Part shown: piece by piece, positions 1 to 7,259 of the stretch
Numbering within the stretch: position 1 is the stretch's first letter
How the letters are laid out: each line of letters opens with the position of its first letter
From: Methanobacteriota archaeon
GTDB lineage: Archaea; Thermoplasmatota; Thermoplasmata; RBG-16-68-12; JAFNFQ01
Assembly (NCBI GenBank): GCA_017885655.1
Contig: JAFNFQ010000059.1
Span: forward strand, 1 to 33,571
DNA length: 33,571 nt
Direction: 5' to 3'
Made by a program: the position numbers and the translations under genes
Notes under the pieces: model-generated
Told to the model about the DNA's origin: nothing
The model's input: only the letters and a program-made list of their open reading frames with translations
The model's database searches: none

Positions 1-614
1 GACAAAACGGCCTCCTTGAAAACACGGCGGGCGAGCGTGAGCCCATTCGAATGTATGCCAGTGCTGCCCAGGCCAATGAGGACATCTCCTGACTTGATCG
101 CTTTTCCCGCTACGATCTTGTTCTTCTCCACGATTCCCAGGCATGTCCCCGCCAGGTCGAAGTCGTGTACGACCTCCGGCAGGATTGCGACCTCGCCGCC
201 AATGATTGATATGTTGGCCTGGCGGGCCCCCTCGTTGAGGCCGATGCCGACCTGCCTCGCAACATCCTCGTTGTATTTCTCCACGGCGAAGTAATCGACG
301 AATGCAATCGGCTCTGCTCCAATGCAGATCATGTCGTTGGCGTTCATGGCAACGCAGTCGATCCCTACAGTGTCCCATTTTCGCATCTGGGTCGCGACGA
401 GCAGTTTCGTCCCGACGCTGTCCGTGCACAATGATAAGGCGTACTTGCCGAAATCCGCAAGACCCGTGAAGTGGCCGATGCCAACCAGAGGCTTGCCCAT
501 TCCCTTCCGGTTATATGTCAGCTGCTCAACTATCGCCGAGATGTGCGAGGCCTTCCTGCTCTGGTCCACTCCCGCTTCGGCGTACGTCTTCACCATGACA
601 ATCGATGCGGACAT
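1..614 (-). CDS. purM: Phosphoribosylformylglycinamidine cyclo-ligase (AIR synthetase), N-terminal part
   Basis: PurM closes the imidazole ring of AIR from FGAM with ATP in de novo purine synthesis, in the cytosol. The reverse strand reads an uninterrupted N-terminal two-thirds with the family landmarks in order: TYAEAGVD near residue 10, GTKLLVA (nucleotide-binding glycine loop), a segment ending in NDMICIGAEPIAFVDYFA, GGEVAILPEVV and FDLAGTCLGIVEK. The last two are the archaeal form of the bacterial GGETAEMPG region. The reading frame runs off the left edge of the window, so the C-terminal AIRS_C half is not visible. I chose the ATG at 614 because GAGG lies 3 nt upstream; an in-frame ATG at 596 is the alternative and sits closer to the usual family start. 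No purine gene neighbour is visible; the next gene, rlmE, is divergent. Confidence 0.93.
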   Translation of the reverse strand, partial: MSASIVMVKTYAEAGVDQSRKASHISAIVEQLTYNRKGMGKPLVGIGHFTGLADFGKYALSLCTDSVGTKLLVATQMRKWDTVGIDCVAMNANDMICIGAEPIAFVDYFAVEKYNEDVARQVGIGLNEGARQANISIIGGEVAILPEVVHDFDLAGTCLGIVEKNKIVAGKAIKSGDVLIGLGSTGIHSNGLTLARRVFKEAVL

Positions 615-865
615 CGCCTCGTCCGATTTGAAGATTTGGCAGGCCCCTGAGGTGAACCTTCGGCGCTACGACTCCTCCGTCTCGTCCATCCCCAATTCGT
701 CCTCGAGGGACTCCCCCTGTGATGACATTCTCTCCGATGGTCTCCCCTCCTGTGACTCAAGGGATGTGTGACGCAAATCCGGTTCACGGTATGTAATCTC
801 GCAGAACCGTTGCGGGGAGCCGCCGAATCGAAGGATACAAGTCGGAGAAGACTGTTCCACCCCGC

Positions 866-1474
866 ATGGGCAAAGCGTGGATCAAGCAGAGGAAGAGAGA
901 CAGGTACTACCGCGCCGCGAAGCGCGAGCACTTCAGGAGCCGATCCGCCTTCAAGCTCATCCAGATCCAGGAGAAGTTCGGCGTGATGGAGGAAGGATGG
1001 GCGGTGCTCGACCTGGGCTCATCGCCCGGCGGCTGGTCGCAGGTCTCTAGGAATATGGTGGGCGACGACGGAGCGGTCTTCGCGGTGGACATAGTGGGAA
1101 TGACCCCGATCGAGGGCGTCAAGTTCTTCCACGGTGACCTCAGGGACGTGCGCTTTCTCAATGAACTCGTGGCGAGCATCGGGGCCGTGGATGCTGTGAT
1201 ATCGGATATGGCCCCCCGGCTCTCAGGCAACAAGTCCTATGATCAGGCAAGAACATTGGAGCTGGCTGAGATTGCGTTCGATATGGCATGCACTTGCCTC
1301 AGGGATGGCGGCAACTTTGTCGCGAAGGCGTTCAGGGGAGAGGATTTCGAGCCGTTCCTCTCGCGCGTCTCTTCTCGATTCAAGAGGACGAAAGCCATCT
1401 CGCCTCCCGCGACGTCGAAAGGCAGCGCCGAGGTCTACGTCGTCGCATTAGGTTTCAAAGGCCAGCGGACCTGA
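866..1474 (+). CDS. rlmE: 23S rRNA (uridine-2'-O)-methyltransferase, RrmJ/FtsJ family
   Basis: This enzyme adds a 2'-O-methyl group to a uridine of 23S rRNA in the peptidyl-transferase centre, using SAM. The 202-residue protein has the compact single-domain length typical of the family. The SAM loop LDLGSSPGGWSQV spans residues 48-60, and SDMAP is at 113-117. The K-D-K-E catalytic tetrad is complete: K30 (RSAFKL), D114, K154 (FVAKAFRG) and E189 (SAEVYVV). The archaeal C-terminal TRAM extension is absent. The ATG at 866 gives the usual MGKAWIKQRKRD-type basic start. A weak A/T-rich patch about 30 bp upstream (around 827-841) could be a TATA box for a leaderless mRNA. It is divergent from purM and convergent with the TPR gene, 15 bp away. 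Confidence 0.95.
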   Translation: MGKAWIKQRKRDRYYRAAKREHFRSRSAFKLIQIQEKFGVMEEGWAVLDLGSSPGGWSQVSRNMVGDDGAVFAVDIVGMTPIEGVKFFHGDLRDVRFLNELVASIGAVDAVISDMAPRLSGNKSYDQARTLELAEIAFDMACTCLRDGGNFVAKAFRGEDFEPFLSRVSSRFKRTKAISPPATSKGSAEVYVVALGFKGQRT

Positions 1475-1489
1475 AGCTCATGGGTGAGT

Positions 1490-2656
1490 CTAGGCGCCTA
1501 GTGCCTTGGCCCTGTCCAAGCACTTCTGGGCCTCGTCCCTCATGCCCAGCCTGGCGAGGACCTCTCCGCGGTTGAGCCATGCGGCGATGTACCGTGGCTT
1601 GAGCCGCACGGCCTTGTCCTGGCACTCCTTGGCCTCATTGAACTTCTTGGATACCGCCAGCGCCGCGCCCTTGTTGTTCCAGGCGATCGCGTATTTAGGC
1701 TTGAGCTCGATGGCTTTGTCGTAGCAATCTATTGCCTTCGTCAGGTCGCCCGACTTGAAGTAGATGTCGCCCTTGTTGCACCAGGCAATCTCGTTCTCCG
1801 GGTCGAGCTTCAGTGCGACGTTCTGGCAATGGAGCGCGTCCTCGAACTTGCCCATGCGCTTGAACGCAATCCCTTTACTGGCCCAGGCGCTCGCGGGCTT
1901 CGAGCCCATGCGGATCGCCCTGTCGTAGTAGTAGATGGCGTCCTGGTAGCTCCCTTCCTTGACGAGCTTGTCGCCCTGGACGATGGCCGACGTGCTCATG
2001 CGGAGCAGCATCATGCCGACCGCCATGCCGACAATAGCCACGACGATGAAAACGACTAAGAGGATCGGATTCGCGGCGAGGGCTGTGGAATCGTACATCC
2101 TGCCCAGGGCGAAGATGGCCAGCAAGGCGACTACCGTCCCGGCGACGTCGATGTCGATCAAGCGCCCGTGGCCGACCTTCATCTTCGAGACGTCCTCCTC
2201 CGTGACCGAGACTGCGACAGGTGCCTCGGCCTCTTCCTCCGCCTCCGCAGGAGCCTCCTCGACAGGCGCGGCCTCCGCGGCCTTGGCTTCCTCGGCCTCC
2301 ACCTTGGCGAACCTGGCACCGCAATGCGTGCAGACCTCGGCTTGGACGGGGAGCGGTGTGCCGCAGAGCGGGCACTCGAACTCCTCGGTCGGGGCAGCCT
2401 GCTCTTCGATCAACAGCGAATCGAGAAGCTCATCGACCAGTTCCTTCTCGACGTCGATGGACTCCTTTCCTCCCTCCGCCGACGCTGCCTCCGCTTCGCC
2501 GGGGGCCTCGATCAGCTCCTCGAGGAGCTTGTCGACATCCGCCTCTTCCTTGGCTGACGCGGCCTCGAGCTTGACGCCGCACGATTCGCAGAATTCTATT
2601 CTGGGCGGGTTATCGGCACCGCAGACCCGGCACTTGACCTTGGGTTCATCTGCCAA
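1490..2656 (-). CDS. Membrane protein with two zinc ribbons, two TM helices and TPR repeats
   Basis: The 388-residue product starts with two zinc-ribbon knuckles (C9/C12/C23/C26 and C95/C98/C109/C112), each followed by an acidic, Glu/Ala-rich linker. Two hydrophobic helices follow at about 170-186 and 197-218, separated by a short loop. The rest (about 224-388) is five tetratricopeptide repeats with clear W/A/G-Y/F-A-P spacing, for example around AWASKGIAFKRMGKFEDA. It probably scaffolds protein contacts at the membrane; the partner is unknown. The start is TTG at 2656, preceded by AGGTG at 5 nt, and a strong TATA sequence lies about 40 bp upstream. Zinc-ribbon plus TPR membrane proteins are common in Thermoplasmatota and other Euryarchaeota (general knowledge). 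It ends 15 bp from the rlmE stop, convergent. Confidence 0.88.
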   Translation of the reverse strand: MADEPKVKCRVCGADNPPRIEFCESCGVKLEAASAKEEADVDKLLEELIEAPGEAEAASAEGGKESIDVEKELVDELLDSLLIEEQAAPTEEFECPLCGTPLPVQAEVCTHCGARFAKVEAEEAKAAEAAPVEEAPAEAEEEAEAPVAVSVTEEDVSKMKVGHGRLIDIDVAGTVVALLAIFALGRMYDSTALAANPILLVVFIVVAIVGMAVGMMLLRMSTSAIVQGDKLVKEGSYQDAIYYYDRAIRMGSKPASAWASKGIAFKRMGKFEDALHCQNVALKLDPENEIAWCNKGDIYFKSGDLTKAIDCYDKAIELKPKYAIAWNNKGAALAVSKKFNEAKECQDKAVRLKPRYIAAWLNRGEVLARLGMRDEAQKCLDRAKALGA

Positions 2657-2689
2657 CGATGCACCTTTGGATTTTGAAGCCCGACTCTA

Positions 2690-2700
2690 GCATATATACC
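2690..2700 (-). promoter_or_regulatory. TATA box of the zinc-ribbon/TPR gene
   Basis: On the minus strand this reads GGTATATATG. It lies about 40 bp before the TTG start at 2656, which predicts a leader of roughly 12-15 nt carrying the AGGTG Shine-Dalgarno-like sequence. Confidence 0.6.
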
Positions 2701-2749
2701 TTGCGAGACGGTTCTTGGCTGCGCAGTTTTCTCCGAATCGCCGACTCAC

Positions 2750-3415
2750 TCAGACGTTGGCGAGCAGGCCGGGCTGTTTCACCGCTGGTCTCAGTCCTTT
2801 CGCCACATAGACGAGAAAGAAATTGTTGGCGTAGAACTTGGTGAAGATGCTCGACAACATGTCATGCGCTTTGCTGACGCCGATGGGGAGGCGTGTGGCG
2901 ATGACGTTGCTCGCGAAGATGTGCTGAGCCCATCCATCAACTTGGTATGTCCTGAGTTGCTGCAGGGTGAAGAAGTGTACATGAGTGGGATCATCACGGC
3001 TCGTTGCCTTGGCGCCATTGGGTATCTGAATCACCACGACCTTCTTGGCGATCCTGCAGAGATTATTGATGCAGGATTGAGTGTCTGGCAGGTGTTCAAG
3101 GACTTGCAGGCAACTAACCAGATCATACGATTCGTCCTTGAACGGCAAGCGAGGAAGGGCGCCGAGAACGCAGTCGCTGGTGTAGCCTTTGACGTCGCAC
3201 CTGGCGGTTCTCAAGCCCATAGTCTTGGAGAGAATCGCGTAGGGCTGCGTATTTGCACCGACATCGAGGTGGGAATCGCAACCATACCAGAGGACGTAGT
3301 CGAGCAGGACTTTCGCCACGAGCGTGTCGATGTCCCTCGGTCCCCATCCCTGAATCCAGCGCGGTGGCGGGACTGGGTTGGCGGTCGATGCTCGCGCGTC
3401 CGCAGTTCCCTTCAA
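2750..3415 (-). CDS. Class I SAM-dependent methyltransferase (Methyltransf_11-like)
   Basis: This 221-residue protein has a Rossmann methyltransferase core. Motif I is HLDVGANTQPY (residues 49-59), an acidic strand end follows at D74, a PFKDESYDLVSC post-I region at 91-102, and QVLEHLPD at 104-111. The substrate cannot be read from the sequence. The context (gmd, a glycosyltransferase and three more methyltransferases within 6 kb) suggests a sugar or surface-glycan methylation step, which is inference. The start is TTG at 3415. A TACTAATACC box centred about 31 bp upstream fits a leaderless transcript, and no ATG exists nearby in this frame. It lies 93 bp from the TPR gene on the same strand with its own promoter. 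Confidence 0.82.
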   Translation of the reverse strand: MKGTADARASTANPVPPPRWIQGWGPRDIDTLVAKVLLDYVLWYGCDSHLDVGANTQPYAILSKTMGLRTARCDVKGYTSDCVLGALPRLPFKDESYDLVSCLQVLEHLPDTQSCINNLCRIAKKVVVIQIPNGAKATSRDDPTHVHFFTLQQLRTYQVDGWAQHIFASNVIATRLPIGVSKAHDMLSSIFTKFYANNFFLVYVAKGLRPAVKQPGLLANV

Positions 3416-3623
3416 GGCGATTCCCCAGACGAGGATGTGCGGTATTAGTAGGTATCGCAGTCAGACATGCTCGTGGTCTCGCTGGTATCGATCCCATCGA
3501 TCCTGCCAATACACTCAGAGAGGAATCAGGGATTGCACTTTAGGAAATGGCTGCTCACAATCTTGAAATAGCAAAGAACGAATCCAGCATTGTCTTCCTT
3601 GAATGGAAGGGGACGGCGTAAAC

Positions 3624-3840
3624 ATGCGAGGGGCAATTGTGATTTCGATTGTGATTGTGGCAAGCCTGGTCGTGCAAGTCTCGCCCGGATCTTTTTCCAA
3701 GCACGGGTGGCGGCTTCCCGTATTCCGCCGAGGATCACCAGCACCATTCGTTCTCTGATCTATCCGCCCACAGTGTGACTCTCAGAATAACGGATGACGA
3801 TGGGGGCACGAGTGAGTACTCTCTTGTTCTGCCCAAGTAA
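3624..3840 (+). pseudogene. Wreck of a secreted PKD-domain protein (signal peptide + PKD tail, frames disagree)
   Basis: From the ATG at 3624 one frame encodes a signal peptide (MRGAIVISIVIVASLVVQVS) and then stops at 3758. From about 3700 to the stop at 3840 a different frame encodes the end of a PKD-type domain: HSFSDLSAHSVTLRITDDDG followed by a short tail ending LVLPK. That piece matches the closing strand of the PKD repeats seen elsewhere in this window (TVTDDDGG and similar). The simplest reading is a gene whose middle was deleted and whose ends were joined out of frame. It has no intact product and lies in the gap before a methyltransferase gene. Alternatively, the signal peptide and the PKD tail could come from two different genes. 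Confidence 0.6.
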
Positions 3841-4009
3841 GCGGCCAAGGGACAAGAGACTGGAGTGGAAAGCGCAGGAATTGCAGTGCGCAGCCGATCG
3901 GACAGCGCGAAGAATCGATTGTCGCATATGGCGTCCCTCATCAGCGATTCGCTCTTCCAATCTTGACTCTGCAAATCTTTTTAGAGCCAGACAAGATGAA
4001 GCGACTGGC

Positions 4010-4771
4010 ATGAGTGTAGACCATTCATCTGAGGGAATAAAGGAGCTAATGTCAAGCGCCAAGGCTGCAATGAAAGAGAAAGGTCTAGTGCATGTCCTCC
4101 GATCTTTGGTCAAAGAAGGCTCGTTCAGGATCGGCAATTCGCTCGCCCTGTTTTACTACAAGACCTTCAAGTCGCTCTACAAATTTAATTTCCAGGGAAA
4201 GAAGTACGGATATCTATACATCAGATACAACAGGACATGGAGAAACGAAAGGGCAGTGGAAATCCCCATTACTTGGGAGGTGGTCAAGCGTTTTCAGGGG
4301 AAGAACATCCTGGAGTTTGGCAATGTGCTTTCCCACTACTTCCCCGTTAGTCACGAGGTCGTGGACAAGTATGAGAAAGCGCCCGGGGTGATAAACCAGG
4401 ATATCGTCGATTTTCGCACCGAGAGAAGATATGACCTCATTGTCGGAATCTCGACGCTGGAGCATGTGGGGTGGGACGAAGAACATAAGGATCCCGAGAA
4501 GACCCTCCGCGCCGTTGAAGTCCTTCGGGGTCTTCTATCACCGGCAGGCATGCTCATGCTCACTATTCCTGTTGGATACAACCCGCATCTGGATCGATAC
4601 CTGGACGAAGGCAGGATGAAATTCACCAGAACGTATTATCTCAAGCGAGTCTCTGCCAGCAACAGATGGATAGAGGTCGAATGGAAGGATATCAGGGGCT
4701 CGAAGTTCCACTACCCCTACCACAATGCGAATGGGCGGGTCATAGCTGTCCTTGAGAACAAGGCAGCATGA
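4010..4771 (+). CDS. SAM-dependent methyltransferase, paralogue of the one at 6435-7202
   Basis: This 253-residue class I methyltransferase-like protein carries a modified SAM loop (ILEFGNVLSHY, residues 100-110), DIVDF at 131-135 and an acceptor-side motif GISTLEHVG at 146-154. It aligns without gaps from residue 1 to about 160 with the protein on the other side of gmd, sharing HVLRSL, TFKS, RTWRNER, NVLS/HVLS and DKYEK. The frame stays open further upstream, but I set the start at the ATG at 4010. Two facts decide this: the paralogue begins at the equivalent residue, and a TATA-like AAATCTTTTTAG lies about 30 bp before it (leaderless mRNA). The 72 upstream residues look non-coding. The substrate is unknown; a sugar or glycolipid methylation role is inferred from the neighbours. 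Confidence 0.8.
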   Translation: MSVDHSSEGIKELMSSAKAAMKEKGLVHVLRSLVKEGSFRIGNSLALFYYKTFKSLYKFNFQGKKYGYLYIRYNRTWRNERAVEIPITWEVVKRFQGKNILEFGNVLSHYFPVSHEVVDKYEKAPGVINQDIVDFRTERRYDLIVGISTLEHVGWDEEHKDPEKTLRAVEVLRGLLSPAGMLMLTIPVGYNPHLDRYLDEGRMKFTRTYYLKRVSASNRWIEVEWKDIRGSKFHYPYHNANGRVIAVLENKAA

Positions 4772-4886
4772 GGAAGATAGCTTCCATTCCGACCATCTGT
4801 GCCATGACCTCCATGCACATCAAGCGAATCCTGCTAACCTCGATGTTAGATAACTTTCATTAGTGAGGGGGCTGCTTCCCTCCTCG

Positions 4887-5867
4887 ATGACGAAGACAGC
4901 TTTCGTGACCGGCGTCACCGGACAGGACGGATCGTATCTTGCGGAGCTCCTCCTCAAGAAAGGCTATGCCGTCTATGGCATGATCAGGCGGCTGAGCTCA
5001 CCGAACACGCGCAACATCGCGCACATCATGGACCAGATTCACCTGATTGACGGTGACATGACAGATCAGTCGTCGCTAATCACGGCGCTGATGGAGTCCA
5101 AGCCCGACGAGATTTACAATCTCGCGGCGCAGTCCTTCGTGGGCACCTCCTTCAGGCAACCTGTGCTCACCGCAGATGTGAATGGCCTCGGAGTTGTCAG
5201 GCTGCTCGACGCCGCCCGGTCGACGGTGCCGGACGCGAAGGTCTACCAGGCATCGACCTCAGAACTCTTCGGGAAGGCCACGGAGATACCTCAGAGCGAG
5301 ACGACGCCGTTCCATCCTCGGAGCCCCTACGGAGTCGCCAAGGTCTTCGCCTACTGGGCGTGCGTGAACTACCGCGAGAGCTACGGGATGTACGTATCCA
5401 ACGGCATCCTGTTCAACCATGAGTCGCCGAGGCGGGGAATGGAGTTCGTCACCAGGAGGATCACCAACGGTGTCGCCAGGATCCACCACAAGCTCGCGAA
5501 GCACATCACGCTGGGCAACCTCGACGCGAAAAGAGACTGGGGATACGCCCCGGAGTACGTGGACGCGATGTGGAGGATGATGCAGCAGAAGGGACCGGGC
5601 GATCTCGTGATCGCCACCGGCGAGACGTATTCCGTGAGGGACTTCCTGAGACTCGCGTTCGCCGAGGTCGGCATCGAGGATTACGAGGCTTACGTGAAGG
5701 TAGACGAGAAGTTGCTCAGGCCGGCGGACGTGCATACCCTGTGCGGAAATCCCGCCAAAGCCGAGAAGTCGCTCGGGTGGAAGGCGAAGACCAAGGTGCC
5801 CGAGCTCGTGAAGATCATGGTTGAGGCTGACCTGGAGAGAGTGAAAGAAGAAAGGCACCACCGCTAG
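4887..5867 (+). CDS. gmd: GDP-mannose 4,6-dehydratase
   Basis: GMD converts GDP-D-mannose to GDP-4-keto-6-deoxy-D-mannose, the entry point to fucose, D-rhamnose, perosamine and related deoxysugars. The 326-residue extended-SDR protein has the NADP loop VTGVTGQDGSYL (7-18). The catalytic set is T124 and E126 in STSELFG plus Y148 and K152 in SPYGVAK. Family signatures FNHESPRRGMEFVTR (176-190), LGNLDAKRDWGYAPEYV and RPADVHTLCGNPAKAEKSLGW are all present. I prefer the ATG at 4887 over the GTG at 4863 because it puts the NADP loop at the usual distance; TATA-like TTAGATAAC lies about 35 bp upstream. No reductase, epimerase or aminotransferase that would use the product is intact in the window. 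It is convergent with the next gene, 15 bp away. Confidence 0.95.
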   Translation: MTKTAFVTGVTGQDGSYLAELLLKKGYAVYGMIRRLSSPNTRNIAHIMDQIHLIDGDMTDQSSLITALMESKPDEIYNLAAQSFVGTSFRQPVLTADVNGLGVVRLLDAARSTVPDAKVYQASTSELFGKATEIPQSETTPFHPRSPYGVAKVFAYWACVNYRESYGMYVSNGILFNHESPRRGMEFVTRRITNGVARIHHKLAKHITLGNLDAKRDWGYAPEYVDAMWRMMQQKGPGDLVIATGETYSVRDFLRLAFAEVGIEDYEAYVKVDEKLLRPADVHTLCGNPAKAEKSLGWKAKTKVPELVKIMVEADLERVKEERHHR

Positions 5868-5882
5868 CGTTGCGAGAGACCG

Positions 5883-6364
5883 TCAGCTCGCTATCCAGGC
5901 TTCGATCCTCTCCACGTCCTCTTTCAAACCCTTTTGGGTGGCCAGCGATTTGTCGGTCCATTTCTCCATGAAGTCTATCTCTTCTTGTATGCTCGGATCG
6001 GCCCGGGCGAGTTGTCTCATTATCGCGATGTTCCCTCGCCGCCACGATACGATGTCCTTCGCCATCAGCCGCTCCTTCGAATAGGGATTGCGCGCCACCG
6101 CCACGTCGGACTGCTCGACCCAGAGTTTGAGGACGATGTCATAGATGAGCCCCATGAGCAGGAATACTCCGATGACGATTAGGAAGAGTATCATCGTCCC
6201 GAGGAAATAGTCGCCTTGCCTCACGATTCCGAGGCTTACAAAGTGCTGGTGGAAGTAGTTCGGGTAGAAGACGCCGGCCAATGTCAGCCCCAGAAAAAGA
6301 GGCCGATTATCGCCTGGCTCTGCTGTATCCGCCACAGCTGCACCATGAATCCTTTCTTCACCAA
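5883..6364 (-). CDS. Two-TM protein with cytosolic helical tail, frameshifted (paralogue of 19425-19919)
   Basis: Family unknown to me. The C-terminal part is intact: a TM helix around GTMILFLIVIGVFLLMGLIY, then a charged helical tail with VEQSDVAVARNPYSKERL, IVSWRRGNIAIMRQLAR and EIDFMEKWTDKSLA. All of these match the paralogue at 19.4 kb closely. The N-terminal part (MVQLWRIQQSQAIIGLFFWG, ATG at 6346, or LVKK from a TTG at 6364) is in another frame and hits TGA at 6286-6284. One missing G in the C4 run at 6288-6291 (plus strand) explains this, because the paralogue reads VFWALTLAG straight through. It is either a real pseudogene or a homopolymer sequencing/assembly error. A GTG at 6335 in the downstream frame would give 150 residues but loses the conserved start. 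Confidence 0.72.
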
Positions 6365-6398
6365 TTCGGCCACCTTGGGCGCGCGTAGAACTGAAGTC

Positions 6399-6417
6399 GA
6401 TATTAGTATGTGTCGTC
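6399..6417 (-). promoter_or_regulatory. Conserved promoter block (copy 1), identical to 19953-19971
   Basis: The 19-nt block reads GATATTAGTATGTGTCGTC on the plus strand and occurs twice in the window, each time about 56 bp before the homologous MVQ start codon of the two-TM paralogues. On the minus strand ACTAATATC is TATA-like. The sequence around the block is not conserved, so the block is probably functional promoter DNA. Confidence 0.6.
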
Positions 6418-6434
6418 GGGGTGGGTGGTCGGCC

Positions 6435-7202
6435 TCATGCTATCGGCGCCCCATCTTGGGTAATCATGCCGATGACCAGCGCGTTTGCATTGGGGAAGGG
6501 GAAGTTGTATTTCGTCGCACGGGCTTCCTCCCAGCTGACCTGCGTCCATCTGTCCAAGCTGATTCGTTTCAGGAATTCCGCTTCGGTGAATCCTATCGCC
6601 CTGGTGTCAAGGTACTTGTCCAGCACGGGATTGAACCCCATAGGTAGGGTGACGAGAATTCTTCCGCTAGGTGCGAGTAAGCTCTTCAGGTTCTCAAAGG
6701 CCTCTAGAACCTTATCTGGCCGCTGTGGGTTCTCGTAAAGGCCGATGTGCTCAAGCGTCGAGATGCCGACGATCAGCTCGTATTTCTTTGGCGGGTTGAA
6801 GTCGACGATATCCGCGTTGATGACGCCATCCACCTTCTCGTACTTGTCGACGATATCATGCTCGAAGGAGAAGTAGTTGGATAACACGTGTCCCACTTCG
6901 AGGATGGACTTTTCGCGGTATTTCTTGACGAGCTCCCACACGATTGGCACCTCGACGCATCTCTCGTTTCTCCAAGTGCGACCGTACATGTGATAGAAGT
7001 ATGTCTGCGGCTTCCCCCTGAAAAGGAACGTTGAATTCGACTTGAAAGTTCGATGGTAGAAGAAGGCGGCATGGTCTCTCAGTTGCGGATAAGCCTCCCT
7101 TGCCAAGGAGCGCAGGACATGGGTTATTCCCCTAGCTTTCAGAGCGATGCTGAGTCTCGAGAAGAGGTCGCTGATCCTGCGGGACAGCCCGGTCCGGCTC
7201 AT
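6435..7202 (-). CDS. SAM-dependent methyltransferase, paralogue of the one at 4010-4771
   Basis: This 255-residue protein has a variant SAM loop ILEVGHVLSNYF (100-111), DIVDF (131-135) and GISTLEHIG (146-154), followed by LLAPSGRILVTLPMGFNP. It is collinear with the protein at 4010-4771. ATG 7202 is well supported: the paralogue begins at the same residue, and AAGCTTTTTCAA lies about 28 bp upstream, as expected for a leaderless transcript. The N-terminal 80 residues (HVLRSLAREAY, HRTFKSNSTFLFRGK) precede the Rossmann core and are specific to this pair. It is 57 bp downstream of the glycosyltransferase gene on the same strand, with its own TATA box in the gap. The role is inferred to be methylation of a glycan or glycolipid. 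Confidence 0.8.
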   Translation of the reverse strand: MSRTGLSRRISDLFSRLSIALKARGITHVLRSLAREAYPQLRDHAAFFYHRTFKSNSTFLFRGKPQTYFYHMYGRTWRNERCVEVPIVWELVKKYREKSILEVGHVLSNYFSFEHDIVDKYEKVDGVINADIVDFNPPKKYELIVGISTLEHIGLYENPQRPDKVLEAFENLKSLLAPSGRILVTLPMGFNPVLDKYLDTRAIGFTEAEFLKRISLDRWTQVSWEEARATKYNFPFPNANALVIGMITQDGAPIA

Positions 7203-7259
7203 CTGGGGATGCAGATGTCAGCGGGTTGAAAAAGCTTGCCCACGAGAGATGGACGCAAT

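Noticed and set aside
666-860. 64-residue minus-strand ORF upstream of purM with an acidic end (ESLEDELGMDETEES)
   Set aside because: No recognisable family, a GTG start with no clear ribosome site, and it occupies the promoter region between divergent rlmE and purM. A real short peptide cannot be excluded but I cannot support it.
3794-4009. Longer N-terminus for the methyltransferase at 4010
   Set aside because: The paralogue begins at the residue equivalent to 4010, and the upstream 72 codons contain the probable TATA box.
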